Shown here in pieces: positions 46,805-56,514 of a stretch of 64,000 bases of DNA. The notes beneath the pieces are model-generated. The model did no database searches. It was not told where the DNA came from and saw nothing but the letters and a program-made list of their open reading frames with translations. The position numbers and the translations under genes were made by a program. The DNA is from Shewanella sp. MBTL60-112-B2 (GTDB taxonomy: Bacteria; Pseudomonadota; Gammaproteobacteria; Enterobacterales; Shewanellaceae). Each line of letters opens with the position of its first letter. Within the stretch, counting starts at the first letter, position 1. The DNA lies in NCBI RefSeq assembly GCF_019655055.1, contig NZ_BPFA01000002.1, positions 1-64,000 on the forward strand, read 5' to 3'.

Positions 46805-47545
46805 ATGAAAAAGCAAGATATGACCTTTGGTTTACACGCTGTTGAAGCGGTGCTTAAAAACAATCCTGAGCGTGTGATTGAGATGTGGGTGCTCCAAGGT
46901 CGTGATGACGCGAGACTGACACCCATTCTTGAAATCGCTGCTGAGTGGGGCGTCTCAGTACAGTATGCTTCTCGTAAAGCGTTAGATGAAAAGTCTGATG
47001 GCGGTCAACACCAAGGTGTAGTTGCTAAAGTTAAGCCAGCAAAAATTCTTAACGATAACGATTTAGCTGCAATGCTTGAAAAGACTGAAGTGCCATTCTT
47101 ACTGATTTTAGATGGTGTGACCGATCCGCATAACTTAGGCGCATGCCTACGTAATGCTGACGCTGCAGGTGTTCACGGCGTTATCGTACCTAAAGATAAC
47201 TCTGTTGGCTTAACGCCAGTGGTGAGTAAAGTAGCTTGTGGCGCAGCAGAAGTGGTACCACTATACCAAGTGACTAACCTTGCGCGCACCATGCGTAGCC
47301 TGCAAGAGAAAGGCATTTGGATTATTGGCGCAGCCGGTGAAGCTGATTGTGAGCTATACCAAGCTAGCCTAACTGGCCCGTTAGCTATCGCAATGGGCGC
47401 AGAAGGCAAGGGTCTTCGCCGTTTATCACGTGAGAGCTGTGACACTTTAGTGTCTATCCCAATGGCGGGTAGCGTATCAAGCTTAAACGTGTCGGTAGCA
47501 ACCGGTGTTTGCTTATTTGAAGCCGTGCGTCAGAGACTAGCGTAA
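46805..47545 (+). CDS. rlmB: 23S rRNA (guanosine-2251-2'-O)-methyltransferase RlmB
   Basis: A 246-residue SpoU/TrmH-family enzyme with a C-terminal trefoil knot: motif 1 [16 protein letters not shown], motif 2 [12 protein letters not shown], motif 3 [18 protein letters not shown]. The N-terminal part ([17 protein letters not shown]) is the L30e-like RNA-binding domain. It methylates G2251 in the P loop of 23S rRNA. The ATG directly follows the rnr stop, so the two are co-transcribed. Confidence 0.95.
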   Translation: MKKQDMTFGLHAVEAVLKNNPERVIEMWVLQGRDDARLTPILEIAAEWGVSVQYASRKALDEKSDGGQHQGVVAKVKPAKILNDNDLAAMLEKTEVPFLLILDGVTDPHNLGACLRNADAAGVHGVIVPKDNSVGLTPVVSKVACGAAEVVPLYQVTNLARTMRSLQEKGIWIIGAAGEADCELYQASLTGPLAIAMGAEGKGLRRLSRESCDTLVSIPMAGSVSSLNVSVATGVCLFEAVRQRLA

Positions 47546-47582
47546 CGTAAGAGTCTGTTGTTTTGACTTAGGCTCAGATTTT

Positions 47583-47618
47583 AAATGCCGATAAGGTTAA
47601 TGCTTTATCGGCATTTTT
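47583..47618 (+). terminator. Terminator of rnr-rlmB
   Basis: AAATGCCGATAA / TTATCGGCATTT, a perfect 12-bp stem with a 10-nt loop and TTTTT. Confidence 0.9.
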
Positions 47619-47766
47619 GTGTCTGCAACTTCTCAATTAATGTCTACAAAACGCCGAAGGAAACCCCTTGTTACACCTTAGCCTGCACAGTATTTATAGG
47701 CTCTATTCAATTGCCGGGCAATATAAAGTAGCTTAAGGTCACAAATTCTAATAACAGGATGTTTAC

Positions 47767-49854
47767 ATGCGTAATCCACTTTTATCTTTGTGTGTTCTGG
47801 GCGCGATGACTGCCGCGCCGGTTTGCGCAGAAGAGGATAACTACCTTTGGCTAGAAGATGTCGAAGGGGCAAAGCAGATGGAATGGGTTAAACAGCAAAA
47901 TGCTGTTTCAGCCAAAGAAATTAAGGCATTCGAAAACTTTGATGATTTAGTGAGTAATAGTCTGGCCATCCTCAACGACAAAGAGCGCATCCCATACGCG
48001 AGTCGTATTGGCGATTACTTATATAACTTCTGGAAAGACGAGAATCACGTTAGAGGGATCTACCGCAGAACCACAATGGAGGAGTATAAGAAGGCTTCGC
48101 CTAAGTGGCAAACCGTACTCGATATCGATAAGCTAGGTAAAGATGAGGGGGTTAACTGGGTCTATAAAGGATTTAACTGCCGCTACCCTGAAAATGATCG
48201 TTGCTTCGTATCCCTTTCTCGTGGCGGCGCAGATGCTACTGAGGTGCGAGAGTTTGATCTCAATACGCTCGCCTTTGTTGATAGTAAACAGCAAGCATTT
48301 TTTCTAGAAGAAGCTAAGTCTAGCTTGAGCTGGATTGATAAGAATAACGTCTTTGTTGGCACTGATTTTGGTGACAATAGCATGACGGATTCTGGCTATC
48401 CGAAAATTGTAAAACAGTGGCAGCGTGGTACGCCTTTATCGAGCGCTAAAACTGTGTTTAGCGGTGATCAGAGCTCAGTTGCTGTATCTGGCTATGTATT
48501 ATTTGATGGTGATAACTCGCTTGAAATCGTTACCGAGTCATTAACGTTTTATACCGCGGATCATTACGTATATCGTGATGGCAAACTGGTACAGCTACCT
48601 TTGCCAAAAGATGCAGAGTTAAAGGGCTACTTTAACGGTCAACTATATGTCGAGTTAAAAAGCGACTTAGCGCAAGGCGCTAAGCAGTTTAAGCAAGGCA
48701 GTATCATTTATACGCCGATTGAGCAATTGATTGCACAACAGCCAACATTTACCACTTTAGTTGAGCCATCGGCCACAGCGTCTATTTCACAAGTGAGCTT
48801 TACTAAAAGCGCTATTTTAGTGACTTGGTTAGACAATGTTAAAGGTAAGCTTGTACGTTATACCCAAGCGAAAGATGGCCAATGGAAAAGTATGCAAGCA
48901 CCGTTTGATGCTAATGGCACCATAAGCGTATTTGATGTTGAACGTGACAGCGATGAGTTCTTTGTTAATTTCACCAGCTTCTTGGAGCCTTCAAGCTTAT
49001 ACAGCTTTAATGCTGTGACCATGAAGGCTGAAAAAGTGAAAGGCATGAAGCAGCAGTTTGCTGCTGATAAGTTTGAAACTAAGCAGTACTTTGCCACCTC
49101 TAAAGATGGCACTAAAGTGCCTTATTTTGTGGTGATGGCAAAAGATCTAAAGCGTGACGGTACTAGCCCTACTTTGCTTTATGGTTATGGTGGCTTTGAG
49201 GTTTCGCTACGTCCTTATTACTCGGCAACGATTGGTAAGAACTGGTTAGAGCAAGGCGGGGTGTATGTTTTGGCTAATATCCGTGGTGGTGGCGAATATG
49301 GCCCAGCTTGGCATCAGGCAGCATTGAAGCAAAATCGTCACAAGGCTTATGAAGATTTTGAAGCTATCGCAGAAGACTTAATTGCTAAAAAAATCACCTC
49401 AAGTGAGCATTTGGGCATTCAAGGTGGCAGTAACGGTGGCCTGTTAATGGGCGCTGCGTTTACTCGTAAACCAGAGCTCTATGGCGCAGTCGTGTGTCAG
49501 GTGCCATTGCTGGATATGAAACGCTACAATAAATTACTGGCTGGAGCGAGTTGGATGGGGGAGTACGGCGATCCGGATATTCCAGCTGAGTGGGATTATA
49601 TTAAGACGTTTTCGCCATACCATAATCTAAAAGCTGATACCGCTTATCCAAAGGTGTTTTTCACCACCTCGACCCGTGATGACAGGGTTCATCCTGCTCA
49701 TGCGCGTAAGATGGTTGCCAAAATGGAAGGTATGGGCATTGATGTTTTGTATTATGAGAATATCGAAGGTGGTCACGCAGGCGCTGCCGATAATAACCAA
49801 GCGGCAGAGCTTAAATCTATGGTTTACGCTTATCTAATGCAACAACTTAGGTAA
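47767..49854 (+). CDS. Exported prolyl oligopeptidase family protein (S9)
   Basis: A 695-residue serine peptidase of family S9A with a signal peptide (ends PVCA), so it is periplasmic. The N-terminal part is the seven-bladed propeller domain. The alpha/beta-hydrolase domain has the nucleophile S555 in GGSNGG, the acid in TRDDRVHPAH (D638/D639) and H670 in EGGHAG. YGYGGFEVSLRP is a family hallmark. It should cleave proline-containing oligopeptides. It is monocistronic, with a stem-loop shared with the convergent DUF481 gene. Confidence 0.93.
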   Translation: MRNPLLSLCVLGAMTAAPVCAEEDNYLWLEDVEGAKQMEWVKQQNAVSAKEIKAFENFDDLVSNSLAILNDKERIPYASRIGDYLYNFWKDENHVRGIYRRTTMEEYKKASPKWQTVLDIDKLGKDEGVNWVYKGFNCRYPENDRCFVSLSRGGADATEVREFDLNTLAFVDSKQQAFFLEEAKSSLSWIDKNNVFVGTDFGDNSMTDSGYPKIVKQWQRGTPLSSAKTVFSGDQSSVAVSGYVLFDGDNSLEIVTESLTFYTADHYVYRDGKLVQLPLPKDAELKGYFNGQLYVELKSDLAQGAKQFKQGSIIYTPIEQLIAQQPTFTTLVEPSATASISQVSFTKSAILVTWLDNVKGKLVRYTQAKDGQWKSMQAPFDANGTISVFDVERDSDEFFVNFTSFLEPSSLYSFNAVTMKAEKVKGMKQQFAADKFETKQYFATSKDGTKVPYFVVMAKDLKRDGTSPTLLYGYGGFEVSLRPYYSATIGKNWLEQGGVYVLANIRGGGEYGPAWHQAALKQNRHKAYEDFEAIAEDLIAKKITSSEHLGIQGGSNGGLLMGAAFTRKPELYGAVVCQVPLLDMKRYNKLLAGASWMGEYGDPDIPAEWDYIKTFSPYHNLKADTAYPKVFFTTSTRDDRVHPAHARKMVAKMEGMGIDVLYYENIEGGHAGAADNNQAAELKSMVYAYLMQQLR

Positions 49855-49875
49855 TCATTCGCTGTATTGATCATG

Positions 49876-49903
49876 AAGGGCAGGCTCTGCAGAGTTTGCC
49901 CTT
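49876..49903. terminator. Stem-loop between convergent genes
   Basis: AAGGGCA / TGCCCTT arms with an inner CTCTGCAGAG palindrome, between the prolyl oligopeptidase and DUF481 stops. ATTATTTT follows on the plus strand. Confidence 0.6.
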
Positions 49904-49922
49904 ATTATTTTGACCCAACCGA

Positions 49923-50666
49923 TTATTGAAAGGTATAGAGCAGATTGAAGGTAGTGATAGTATCTGTTTGCTTTGACCCTTCAGGTACTACTGAGGTGTA
50001 CTTTACGTTTACGCCGATCTTAAATGCCCAGTCTTGGAATAGGGTATTTTTATAGCTCATATCCAGCGTTAATGTATTGTTGTCTTCGCCAGTCTCTGCT
50101 GTCAGGTCGGCGTTAAGGCTAGTGTATTCCTGCAGCTTCATCTCAAATTTTGCTGCAGTACGTAGAATAATGTCTTTATTGGCTTTAGGGAGCAAATCGT
50201 CATCTGTTGCAATCGGCAGGTTATAGCGATAACCCGGACCGACTTCTAAACTGAGGTTCGTCTTTGAGGTGCTAACTGCGTCAAAACCATAACCACCAGA
50301 CACCGTAGCGATGCGAGTGTAACTACCAAACTTATCCCAGGTGAAATCACCACGTCCAAAAAAGTAACCACCGCTAATCTTATAGTTAGACTGAAGTTGC
50401 AGGTCATACTTCTCAGCTGTTGTTTTCTCATTGTCGGCGGCAAAGTAGGCTTTAACTGTACCTTCTTGTTTAGTCTGAGTGGTGTCGTAAACCAATTTGG
50501 TTCTACCATTAAAGCTACTCGATTCAGTATTACCTGTATTGAGCTGAAAACCGGCCTCAATTTCGGCAGTGAGGTCGCTCGGAGGCTCTTGATAATCAGG
50601 GGGCACCAGAGCAAAGGCCGCTGGAGGGCACAAAAGACCAAATACAGTGCAGAGAGTTTTTAGCAT
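49923..50666 (-). CDS. DUF481 outer-membrane beta-barrel protein
   Basis: A 247-residue exported protein with a signal peptide (ends AFA). The mature chain has alternating beta strands such as TAEIEAGFQLNTGNTESSSFNG and VSGGYGFDAVSTSKTNLSLEVGPGYRYNL, and it ends in a C-terminal aromatic (LLYTFQ). This is the DUF481/YdiY pattern, a salt-induced outer membrane protein family of unknown function. It is convergent with the prolyl oligopeptidase gene and about 200 bp divergent from the rpsF promoter. Confidence 0.85.
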   Translation of the reverse strand: MLKTLCTVFGLLCPPAAFALVPPDYQEPPSDLTAEIEAGFQLNTGNTESSSFNGRTKLVYDTTQTKQEGTVKAYFAADNEKTTAEKYDLQLQSNYKISGGYFFGRGDFTWDKFGSYTRIATVSGGYGFDAVSTSKTNLSLEVGPGYRYNLPIATDDDLLPKANKDIILRTAAKFEMKLQEYTSLNADLTAETGEDNNTLTLDMSYKNTLFQDWAFKIGVNVKYTSVVPEGSKQTDTITTFNLLYTFQ

Positions 50667-50877
50667 TATTCTTATTCTTGATGTTGTTTGGAGGGTTTAT
50701 CATCACTTTGTCGTAGCAACATAATACCTAGAATCAGCTTAGGCGCAAACTGATTGTATTAGCTTTTCAGCCTATAAGACGGAGAACGTGACCTAAGCAC
50801 TGAAGTAACAGTTTGGCCAGTTGTCTTCCGCAATTCATTGGTGAGAAAAAGACATTCGCAAAGTGGTTAATAATTGC

Positions 50878-50906
50878 TTGAATTTTTGCTTTGGTTTATG
50901 TAATAT
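50878..50906 (+). promoter_or_regulatory. Promoter of rpsF-priB-rpsR-rplI
   Basis: TTGAAT (50878-50883), a 17-bp spacer and TAATAT (50901-50906) give a good sigma-70 promoter about 90 bp before the rpsF ATG. Confidence 0.6.
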
Positions 50907-50942
50907 TCCGCGGCTTAATTCAGTCACTTTAATTAGTTCCTT

Positions 50943-50995
50943 GCCTCTATTAGGTTTGACTGAGCCAACAACGAGGCTAGATAACCGTAAGGAGC
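50943..50995 (+). promoter_or_regulatory. Possible S6:S18 autoregulatory leader of rpsF
   Basis: The leader can form GCCTC (50943-50947) with GAGGC (50973-50977), followed by AACCGTAAGGAG next to the start. The known S6:S18 leader motif is a stem with a CCG-containing bulge near the rpsF start, so this is a candidate. I have not folded it. Confidence 0.35.
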
Positions 50996-51000
50996 AAAAA

Positions 51001-51414
51001 ATGCGTCATTATGAAATCGTATTTTTAGTTCACCCTGATCAGAGTGAACAAGTGCCAGGTATGATCGAACGTTACACGGGTATTCTTACCCAAGCTGGCG
51101 GTCAAATCCACCGTTTAGAAGACTGGGGCCGTCGTCAATTGGCTTACCCAATCATCGAATTGCATAAAGCTCACTATGTTCTATTGAACGTAGAGACTAC
51201 TGCAGAAGCGGTTGAAGAACTTGAAACAGCTTTCCGTTTCAACGACGCTGTTTTGCGTAGCATGGTTATGCGTACTAAAGCTGCCATCACTGAAGCATCT
51301 CCAATGGCTAAAGCTAAAGACGAGCGCGACACACGTCGTTCATCTGAAGAGCGTGCACCTCGTGCAGAAGCTGCTGAAGAAGTAGAAGAAAGCGCTGAAA
51401 ACAACGCTGAGTAA
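51001..51414 (+). CDS. rpsF: 30S ribosomal protein S6
   Basis: A 137-residue S6 (bS6), starting [17 protein letters not shown]. It has the expected fold (about 1-95) and an acidic C-terminal extension rich in Glu ([12 protein letters not shown]), the region that RimK lengthens in E. coli. TAAGGAG before the ATG at 51001 sets the start; the frame is open further upstream but that part is leader. S6 pairs with S18 on the 30S platform. Confidence 0.97.
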   Translation: MRHYEIVFLVHPDQSEQVPGMIERYTGILTQAGGQIHRLEDWGRRQLAYPIIELHKAHYVLLNVETTAEAVEELETAFRFNDAVLRSMVMRTKAAITEASPMAKAKDERDTRRSSEERAPRAEAAEEVEESAENNAE

Positions 51415-51420
51415 GTTTTT

Positions 51421-51965
<545 letters not shown>

Positions 51966-51992
51966 TACTGCATTAATTTAGAGGAATATAAA

Positions 51993-52445
51993 ATGAACGT
52001 TATTTTACTTGATAAAATCGCTAACCTAGGCAACTTGGGTGACCAAGTTTCAGTAAAAGCTGGTTACGCACGTAACTTCCTTTTACCACAAGGTAAAGCT
52101 GTTGTTGCTAATGCTGCTAACACTGAAGTTTTTGAAGCACGTCGTGCTGATCTAGAAGCTAAGTTAGCTGCTGACCTAGCTGCTGCTACTCAACGCGCTG
52201 AGAAAATCTCTGCACTTGAGTCTGTTGTTATCGCTTCTAAAGCTGGTGACGAAGGCAAGCTATTCGGTTCAATTGGCAACCGTGATATCGCTGATGCAGT
52301 TACAGCTGCTGGTGTTGAACTAGCTAAGAGCGAAGTTCGTCTTCCACTAGGTGCTATCCGCACTACTGGTGAATTCGAAGTTGAAGTTCAAGTTCACACT
52401 GAAGTTAAAGCAATCGTTAAACTATCTGTAGTTGCAGAAGCTTAA
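51993..52445 (+). CDS. rplI: 50S ribosomal protein L9
   Basis: A 150-residue L9 (bL9) with the two-lobed layout: the N-terminal domain with [19 protein letters not shown] and [14 protein letters not shown], the long connecting helix (about 45-75), and the C-terminal rRNA-binding domain. It ends the rpsF operon and is followed by a terminator. Confidence 0.97.
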   Translation: MNVILLDKIANLGNLGDQVSVKAGYARNFLLPQGKAVVANAANTEVFEARRADLEAKLAADLAAATQRAEKISALESVVIASKAGDEGKLFGSIGNRDIADAVTAAGVELAKSEVRLPLGAIRTTGEFEVEVQVHTEVKAIVKLSVVAEA

Positions 52446-52478
52446 TAATTTGCGCTAAGCAAATGCTTTAATTTGAAA

Positions 52479-52511
52479 CGCCGTATTAATTTATTAGTAC
52501 GGCGTTTTTTT
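52479..52511 (+). terminator. Terminator of the rpsF operon
   Basis: CGCCGTA / TACGGCG stem with an AT-rich loop, followed by seven T, 33 bp after rplI. Confidence 0.88.
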
Positions 52512-52517
52512 ATGCCT

Positions 52518-52589
52518 GAAAAGCAGGAAAAGCAGGAAAAGCAGGAAAAGCAGGAAAAGCAGGAAAAGCAGGAAAAGCAGGAAAAGCAG
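52518..52589. repeat. 9-bp tandem repeat (GAAAAGCAG), 8 copies
   Basis: Eight perfect consecutive copies of GAAAAGCAG between the rplI terminator and the S46 peptidase terminator. The perfection of all units suggests recent slippage. Confidence 0.92.
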
Positions 52590-52618
52590 AAGGTAGAGTA
52601 TGAATGGCTATACAAATA

Positions 52619-52653
52619 AAAAAGGCATATGAGCGTGGTTCATATGCCTTTTT
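52619..52653. terminator. Terminator of the S46 peptidase gene (bidirectional)
   Basis: AAAAAGGCATATGA / TCATATGCCTTTTT, a perfect 14-bp stem with a 7-nt loop, 20 bp beyond the minus-strand stop. The A and T runs allow use on either strand. Confidence 0.88.
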
Positions 52654-52672
52654 TGGTTTGTATTGAACCGGA

Positions 52673-54892
52673 TTAGTTATTCACTAAATCTAACTCTTCA
52701 ATAAGGTTTTGGGCGTTATCGACTTCGTCCATCATCCATAAAATGTAACGGATATCCACGTGTACGGCGCGGGTGATGGTTGGGTTAAAGAACCAGTCTT
52801 TAGTGATGGCTTCGTAAGTCGAGTCGAAGTTTAGACCCACTAATTCGCCTTTACCGTTAAATACTGGCGAGCCCGAGTTACCACCTGTGGTGTCAACGCT
52901 CGATAAGAAGTTAACGGGTACAGAACCAAACTCCTCAGGCTTATCTAGACAAGAGAATAAGCGGCATAACCAAGATGCAGGATCTTGATAAACGCTTTCA
53001 ACTGCATGAGTACCATAACGCTTGGCTTCAATGGCTTCTAATAGCTTAGCTGGTGCGTTAAATGGCTCAACGCCTGTGTGCTTAGCCGTAATACCTTCTA
53101 AGCGAGTAAAGGGCTGCTTATAAAGCGCATCAGTTGACTGATAACCATCTACCATACCGTAAGTAATACGTAGCGTGCCGTTAGCGTCTGGATAGACTGG
53201 CCAGCCATTGGCTTTGTTGTAGGCTATAATCGCTTTCATGTAGTCAGGGCGAGCTTTAGACAGCTTACCAGCTAGCGTCTTAGCATCTTTCTCTGCCTGC
53301 ATATTTTGTGGGTAAAGCGCTACGGCAAGGCGAATGAAAGGGTCGGCACTGGTTTCAAAAGCGTTAGCGTCTGCATCCATCCAAGCAAGACGCTTGTCTT
53401 TATCAGTTAGTGAGCTTAATGCATACAGTGCATCAAGTTTTTCACTTAGGCCGACATCGTTATCGCCCTCACTTAACATGGCATCGAGCTGAGCAACACG
53501 GTTGTCTTGAGCAAGATAAGCCTCTAAGTCTTGCATCCATAGCGTTTTATCGACGCTAATGGCAAAGCTTGAATTTAGACGCTTAAGACGAGCTTTAAAC
53601 ATCTTCATGTCACGCTGTTGATAACCTTCCTCTCGCTCAGCATCTGGTTTTTGCTTTTCTTTAGCTAAGCGATAAAGCTTGTTAGCCGTAGATAGCAGTG
53701 CACTGCTTTGAGCGTTTTCAAAATAGTAGCGACCTTGACGCTGCTGGCGTTGTTCAACCAACAAGGTTTCTAGTTCATCGAACTGAGCTTGGAATGATTG
53801 ATACTCGGGATCTTTTGCAAGCCACGCACTAAAATCATCTTCACGGCTTTGCTTAATACCTGCAATATCGGTGGCCTTAAAACCAGCGAGCAAACCGTTG
53901 TACTTTTTCATGCGGTTTGCCATGCCAGCCAAAGTGCCTGCATATTTAATTTTAACGTCTTTATCGTTAGCGCTCATGGCTTCGATAGTATCGATACGCA
54001 GCTGGTAACGTGTGGCAAGTGTTGGATATAACCAGTCGCTAGCAAACTCAAGCTCACTGGTTAAACGGTAGCGGCTGGTTGAGCCTGGGTAACCAGCTAC
54101 AAATACACCGTCACCAGCTTTTACGCCATCGGCATTAACTTTTAAGTAGCTTTTAGGCACGTAAGGTACGTTGCCTTCGGCAAAGGCTGCTGGCTTACCA
54201 TCTTTACCAACATAAGCGCGCAGGAAGGTAAAGTCTGCTGAGTGACGTGGGTACTCATAGTTATCAATATCGCCACCAAATGCACCGGCACTTTCAGGTG
54301 GCGCATATACCAAGCGTACATCGCGGATAATCAGCTGCTTGATAAGGTAATACTCAAGGCCATTATGGAAGCTTCTTACTGAGCAGCGGTAGTTATCATC
54401 GCTTTCACACTCTTTTATCAGTGCTTTGCGATTAGCTTGAATATTTTCATAGCGCTTTAGTGGATCTTCACCGATATCTTTTTTAACTTGCTTTGATACA
54501 TCGGTAACCGCTTCAGTGATATAAAGGCGTTCATTTGGGCCCGCTGTTGGCTCTTTGTCTTTAGTGGTCGCTAAAAAGCCATCTGCTAGATAGTTATGCT
54601 CTTTTTTGCTGTTATATTGAATGGCACGGTAGGCGCAATGATGGTTTGTCACAACTAAGCCTTGGGGCGAAACAAAACTGGCGGTACAATAGCCCAGTCC
54701 AACTACTGCGTTCATTGGGTAGCTGGTTAAGTCGGCTAGCTGTTTAGCTGGAATATCGATACCACGTTCGCTGAGCTTATCGGCGATAGATGGCATTTGG
54801 TAGGGTTGCCATTGTCCTTCATCGGCCAATGCTACGGCTGATGGCAGCATCCCTGTCGAAAGGGCAACGGCAGCAATCAATGCATTGCGCAT
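52673..54892 (-). CDS. Exported S46 dipeptidyl-peptidase, DPP11-like
   Basis: A 739-residue periplasmic peptidase with a signal peptide (ends ALAD). The S46 triad is visible: His in TNHHCAY (H85), Asp in GGDIDNYEYPRHSADF, and Ser in GGNSGSP (S673). The residue that sets substrate preference follows FD in GLNFDSTYE and is Ser (about 691). Published comparisons assign Gly at that place to DPP7 and Arg or Ser to DPP11, so an Asp/Glu preference is inferred. It releases dipeptides from peptide N-termini, fitting amino-acid-based growth. Confidence 0.9.
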   Translation of the reverse strand: MRNALIAAVALSTGMLPSAVALADEGQWQPYQMPSIADKLSERGIDIPAKQLADLTSYPMNAVVGLGYCTASFVSPQGLVVTNHHCAYRAIQYNSKKEHNYLADGFLATTKDKEPTAGPNERLYITEAVTDVSKQVKKDIGEDPLKRYENIQANRKALIKECESDDNYRCSVRSFHNGLEYYLIKQLIIRDVRLVYAPPESAGAFGGDIDNYEYPRHSADFTFLRAYVGKDGKPAAFAEGNVPYVPKSYLKVNADGVKAGDGVFVAGYPGSTSRYRLTSELEFASDWLYPTLATRYQLRIDTIEAMSANDKDVKIKYAGTLAGMANRMKKYNGLLAGFKATDIAGIKQSREDDFSAWLAKDPEYQSFQAQFDELETLLVEQRQQRQGRYYFENAQSSALLSTANKLYRLAKEKQKPDAEREEGYQQRDMKMFKARLKRLNSSFAISVDKTLWMQDLEAYLAQDNRVAQLDAMLSEGDNDVGLSEKLDALYALSSLTDKDKRLAWMDADANAFETSADPFIRLAVALYPQNMQAEKDAKTLAGKLSKARPDYMKAIIAYNKANGWPVYPDANGTLRITYGMVDGYQSTDALYKQPFTRLEGITAKHTGVEPFNAPAKLLEAIEAKRYGTHAVESVYQDPASWLCRLFSCLDKPEEFGSVPVNFLSSVDTTGGNSGSPVFNGKGELVGLNFDSTYEAITKDWFFNPTITRAVHVDIRYILWMMDEVDNAQNLIEELDLVNN

Positions 54893-55015
54893 GTTCTTTC
54901 CTTAATATTGTTATAGTTTATTTTTAGGTGCAGGTGGTTAGATGTTAAATGCCTGCTTTGCTTGACCCCAGTTTTATACCACATTTTGCTTAATCGTTGG
55001 AATTTTGGAGATTTA

Positions 55016-56422
55016 ATGTCACAACAACGCGCCTTTAAGGGCAAAGAGAAACCAAGAGATCTTCAGATGGACGCGCTGAAGATGCCGCCGCATTCAATTG
55101 AAGCTGAGCAATCGGTTCTCGGTGGTTTGATGTTGGACTCTGACGCTTGGGACAGAGTGGCTGAAGCTGTCGTAAAAGAAGATTTCTATTCCCGTGCCCA
55201 CGGCACCATTTTTACGGCGATGGAATCTTTGATCAGTGCGGGTCAGCCAATCGACTTGATTACTGTATCTGAGCAACTTGAGCTTGAAGATCAGCTTGAA
55301 GATGTTGGCGGCTTTGCTTATATCGGTGAAATTGCTAAAAACACCCCTAGCGCGGGTAACATTCACTCCTACGCCAACATCGTGCGTGAGCGTGCAGTTG
55401 TTCGCGATATGATTAAAGTGGCTAATGAGATTGCCGATGCTGGTTTTAACCCTGAAGGGCGTAACTCGAGCGAACTGCTTGATTTAGCCGAAACCAAAGT
55501 GTTTAAAATTGCCGAGCAGCGCGCCAATGCCAACGAAGGCCCTGAAGGCATTAAAGCGATTCTTGAAAAGACCGTCGATAAGATTGAAGAGCTGTATAAC
55601 AACCCAACCAGTGGTGTAACTGGAGTGTCGAGCGGCTTTGGCGACTTAGATAAAATGACCGCAGGCTTCCAGTCTGGTGACTTGATTATTGTGGCAGCGC
55701 GTCCATCTATGGGTAAAACCACCTTTGCGATGAACTTGTGTGAGCAGGCGGCGCTACACGAAGACAAACCCGTGCTTATTTTCAGCTTGGAGATGCCTTC
55801 AGAACAGATCATGATGCGTATGTTGGCCTCACTTGGCCGCGTAGATCAAACCAAAATTCGTACTGGTCAGCTAGATGATGACGATTGGGCGCGCGTATCT
55901 TCAACCATGGGCATTATGCTTGAGCAAGGTAAGATGTACATCGATGATGGCTCAGGTCTAACACCGACTGAAGTTCGAAGCCGTGCCAGGCGTATCGCGC
56001 GTGAATATGGCGGTCTGTCGATGATTATGATCGATTACCTTCAGTTAATGCAGGTACCAGCACTTAAAGATAACCGTACCTTGGAGATCTCGGAGATTTC
56101 ACGCTCGCTTAAGGCCTTGGCGAAAGAGCTGGAAATTCCGGTGGTTGCACTGTCACAGCTTAACCGCTCGCTTGAGCAACGTGCTGATAAACGCCCGGTT
56201 AACTCGGATTTGCGTGAATCAGGCGCGATTGAGCAGGATGCCGATTTGATCATGTTTATTTATCGTGATGAAGTGTATAACAACGATTCTGAAGATAAAG
56301 GTACCGCAGAGATCATTATTGGTAAGCAACGTAACGGCCCAATCGGGCGTGTGCGTTTAACCTTCCAAGGCCAATTCTCACGTTTTGATAACTACGCCGG
56401 TCCACAATTCGAAGAGGATTAA
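55016..56422 (+). CDS. dnaB: Replicative DNA helicase DnaB
   Basis: A 468-residue hexameric helicase. The N-terminal domain opens with PPHSIEAEQSVLGGLMLD and interacts with primase. The RecA-like domain has Walker A ARPSMGKTTFAMN, Walker B IMIDYLQLM, and the ALSQLNR and DLRESGAIEQDAD motifs. TTGGAG 6 bp before the ATG at 55016 (MSQQRAFKG) sets the start; the frame is open 18 codons further upstream. alr follows 92 bp later. Confidence 0.97.
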   Translation: MSQQRAFKGKEKPRDLQMDALKMPPHSIEAEQSVLGGLMLDSDAWDRVAEAVVKEDFYSRAHGTIFTAMESLISAGQPIDLITVSEQLELEDQLEDVGGFAYIGEIAKNTPSAGNIHSYANIVRERAVVRDMIKVANEIADAGFNPEGRNSSELLDLAETKVFKIAEQRANANEGPEGIKAILEKTVDKIEELYNNPTSGVTGVSSGFGDLDKMTAGFQSGDLIIVAARPSMGKTTFAMNLCEQAALHEDKPVLIFSLEMPSEQIMMRMLASLGRVDQTKIRTGQLDDDDWARVSSTMGIMLEQGKMYIDDGSGLTPTEVRSRARRIAREYGGLSMIMIDYLQLMQVPALKDNRTLEISEISRSLKALAKELEIPVVALSQLNRSLEQRADKRPVNSDLRESGAIEQDADLIMFIYRDEVYNNDSEDKGTAEIIIGKQRNGPIGRVRLTFQGQFSRFDNYAGPQFEED

Positions 56423-56465
56423 TTATTGTCCATAAAGCCATTTACGGACCATGATTAATTACAAT

Positions 56466-56484
56466 AGAGCCTCATAGAGGCTCT
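56466..56484 (+). terminator. Short stem-loop between dnaB and alr
   Basis: AGAGCCT / AGGCTCT with a 5-nt loop and TACTTTTT after it; a weak terminator, 44 bp after dnaB. Confidence 0.5.
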
Positions 56485-56514
56485 TACTTTTTAATAGAGA
56501 TAACAAGGTTACTT

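Noticed and set aside
50863..51000. N-terminal extension of S6
   Set aside because: The frame is open 46 codons upstream of the family start, but it covers the promoter and leader, and a strong ribosome binding site precedes the ATG at 51001.
52512..52619. Small gene encoding (EKQ)8
   Set aside because: The ATG lies inside the T-run of the rplI terminator and has no ribosome binding site. Kept only as a repeat observation.
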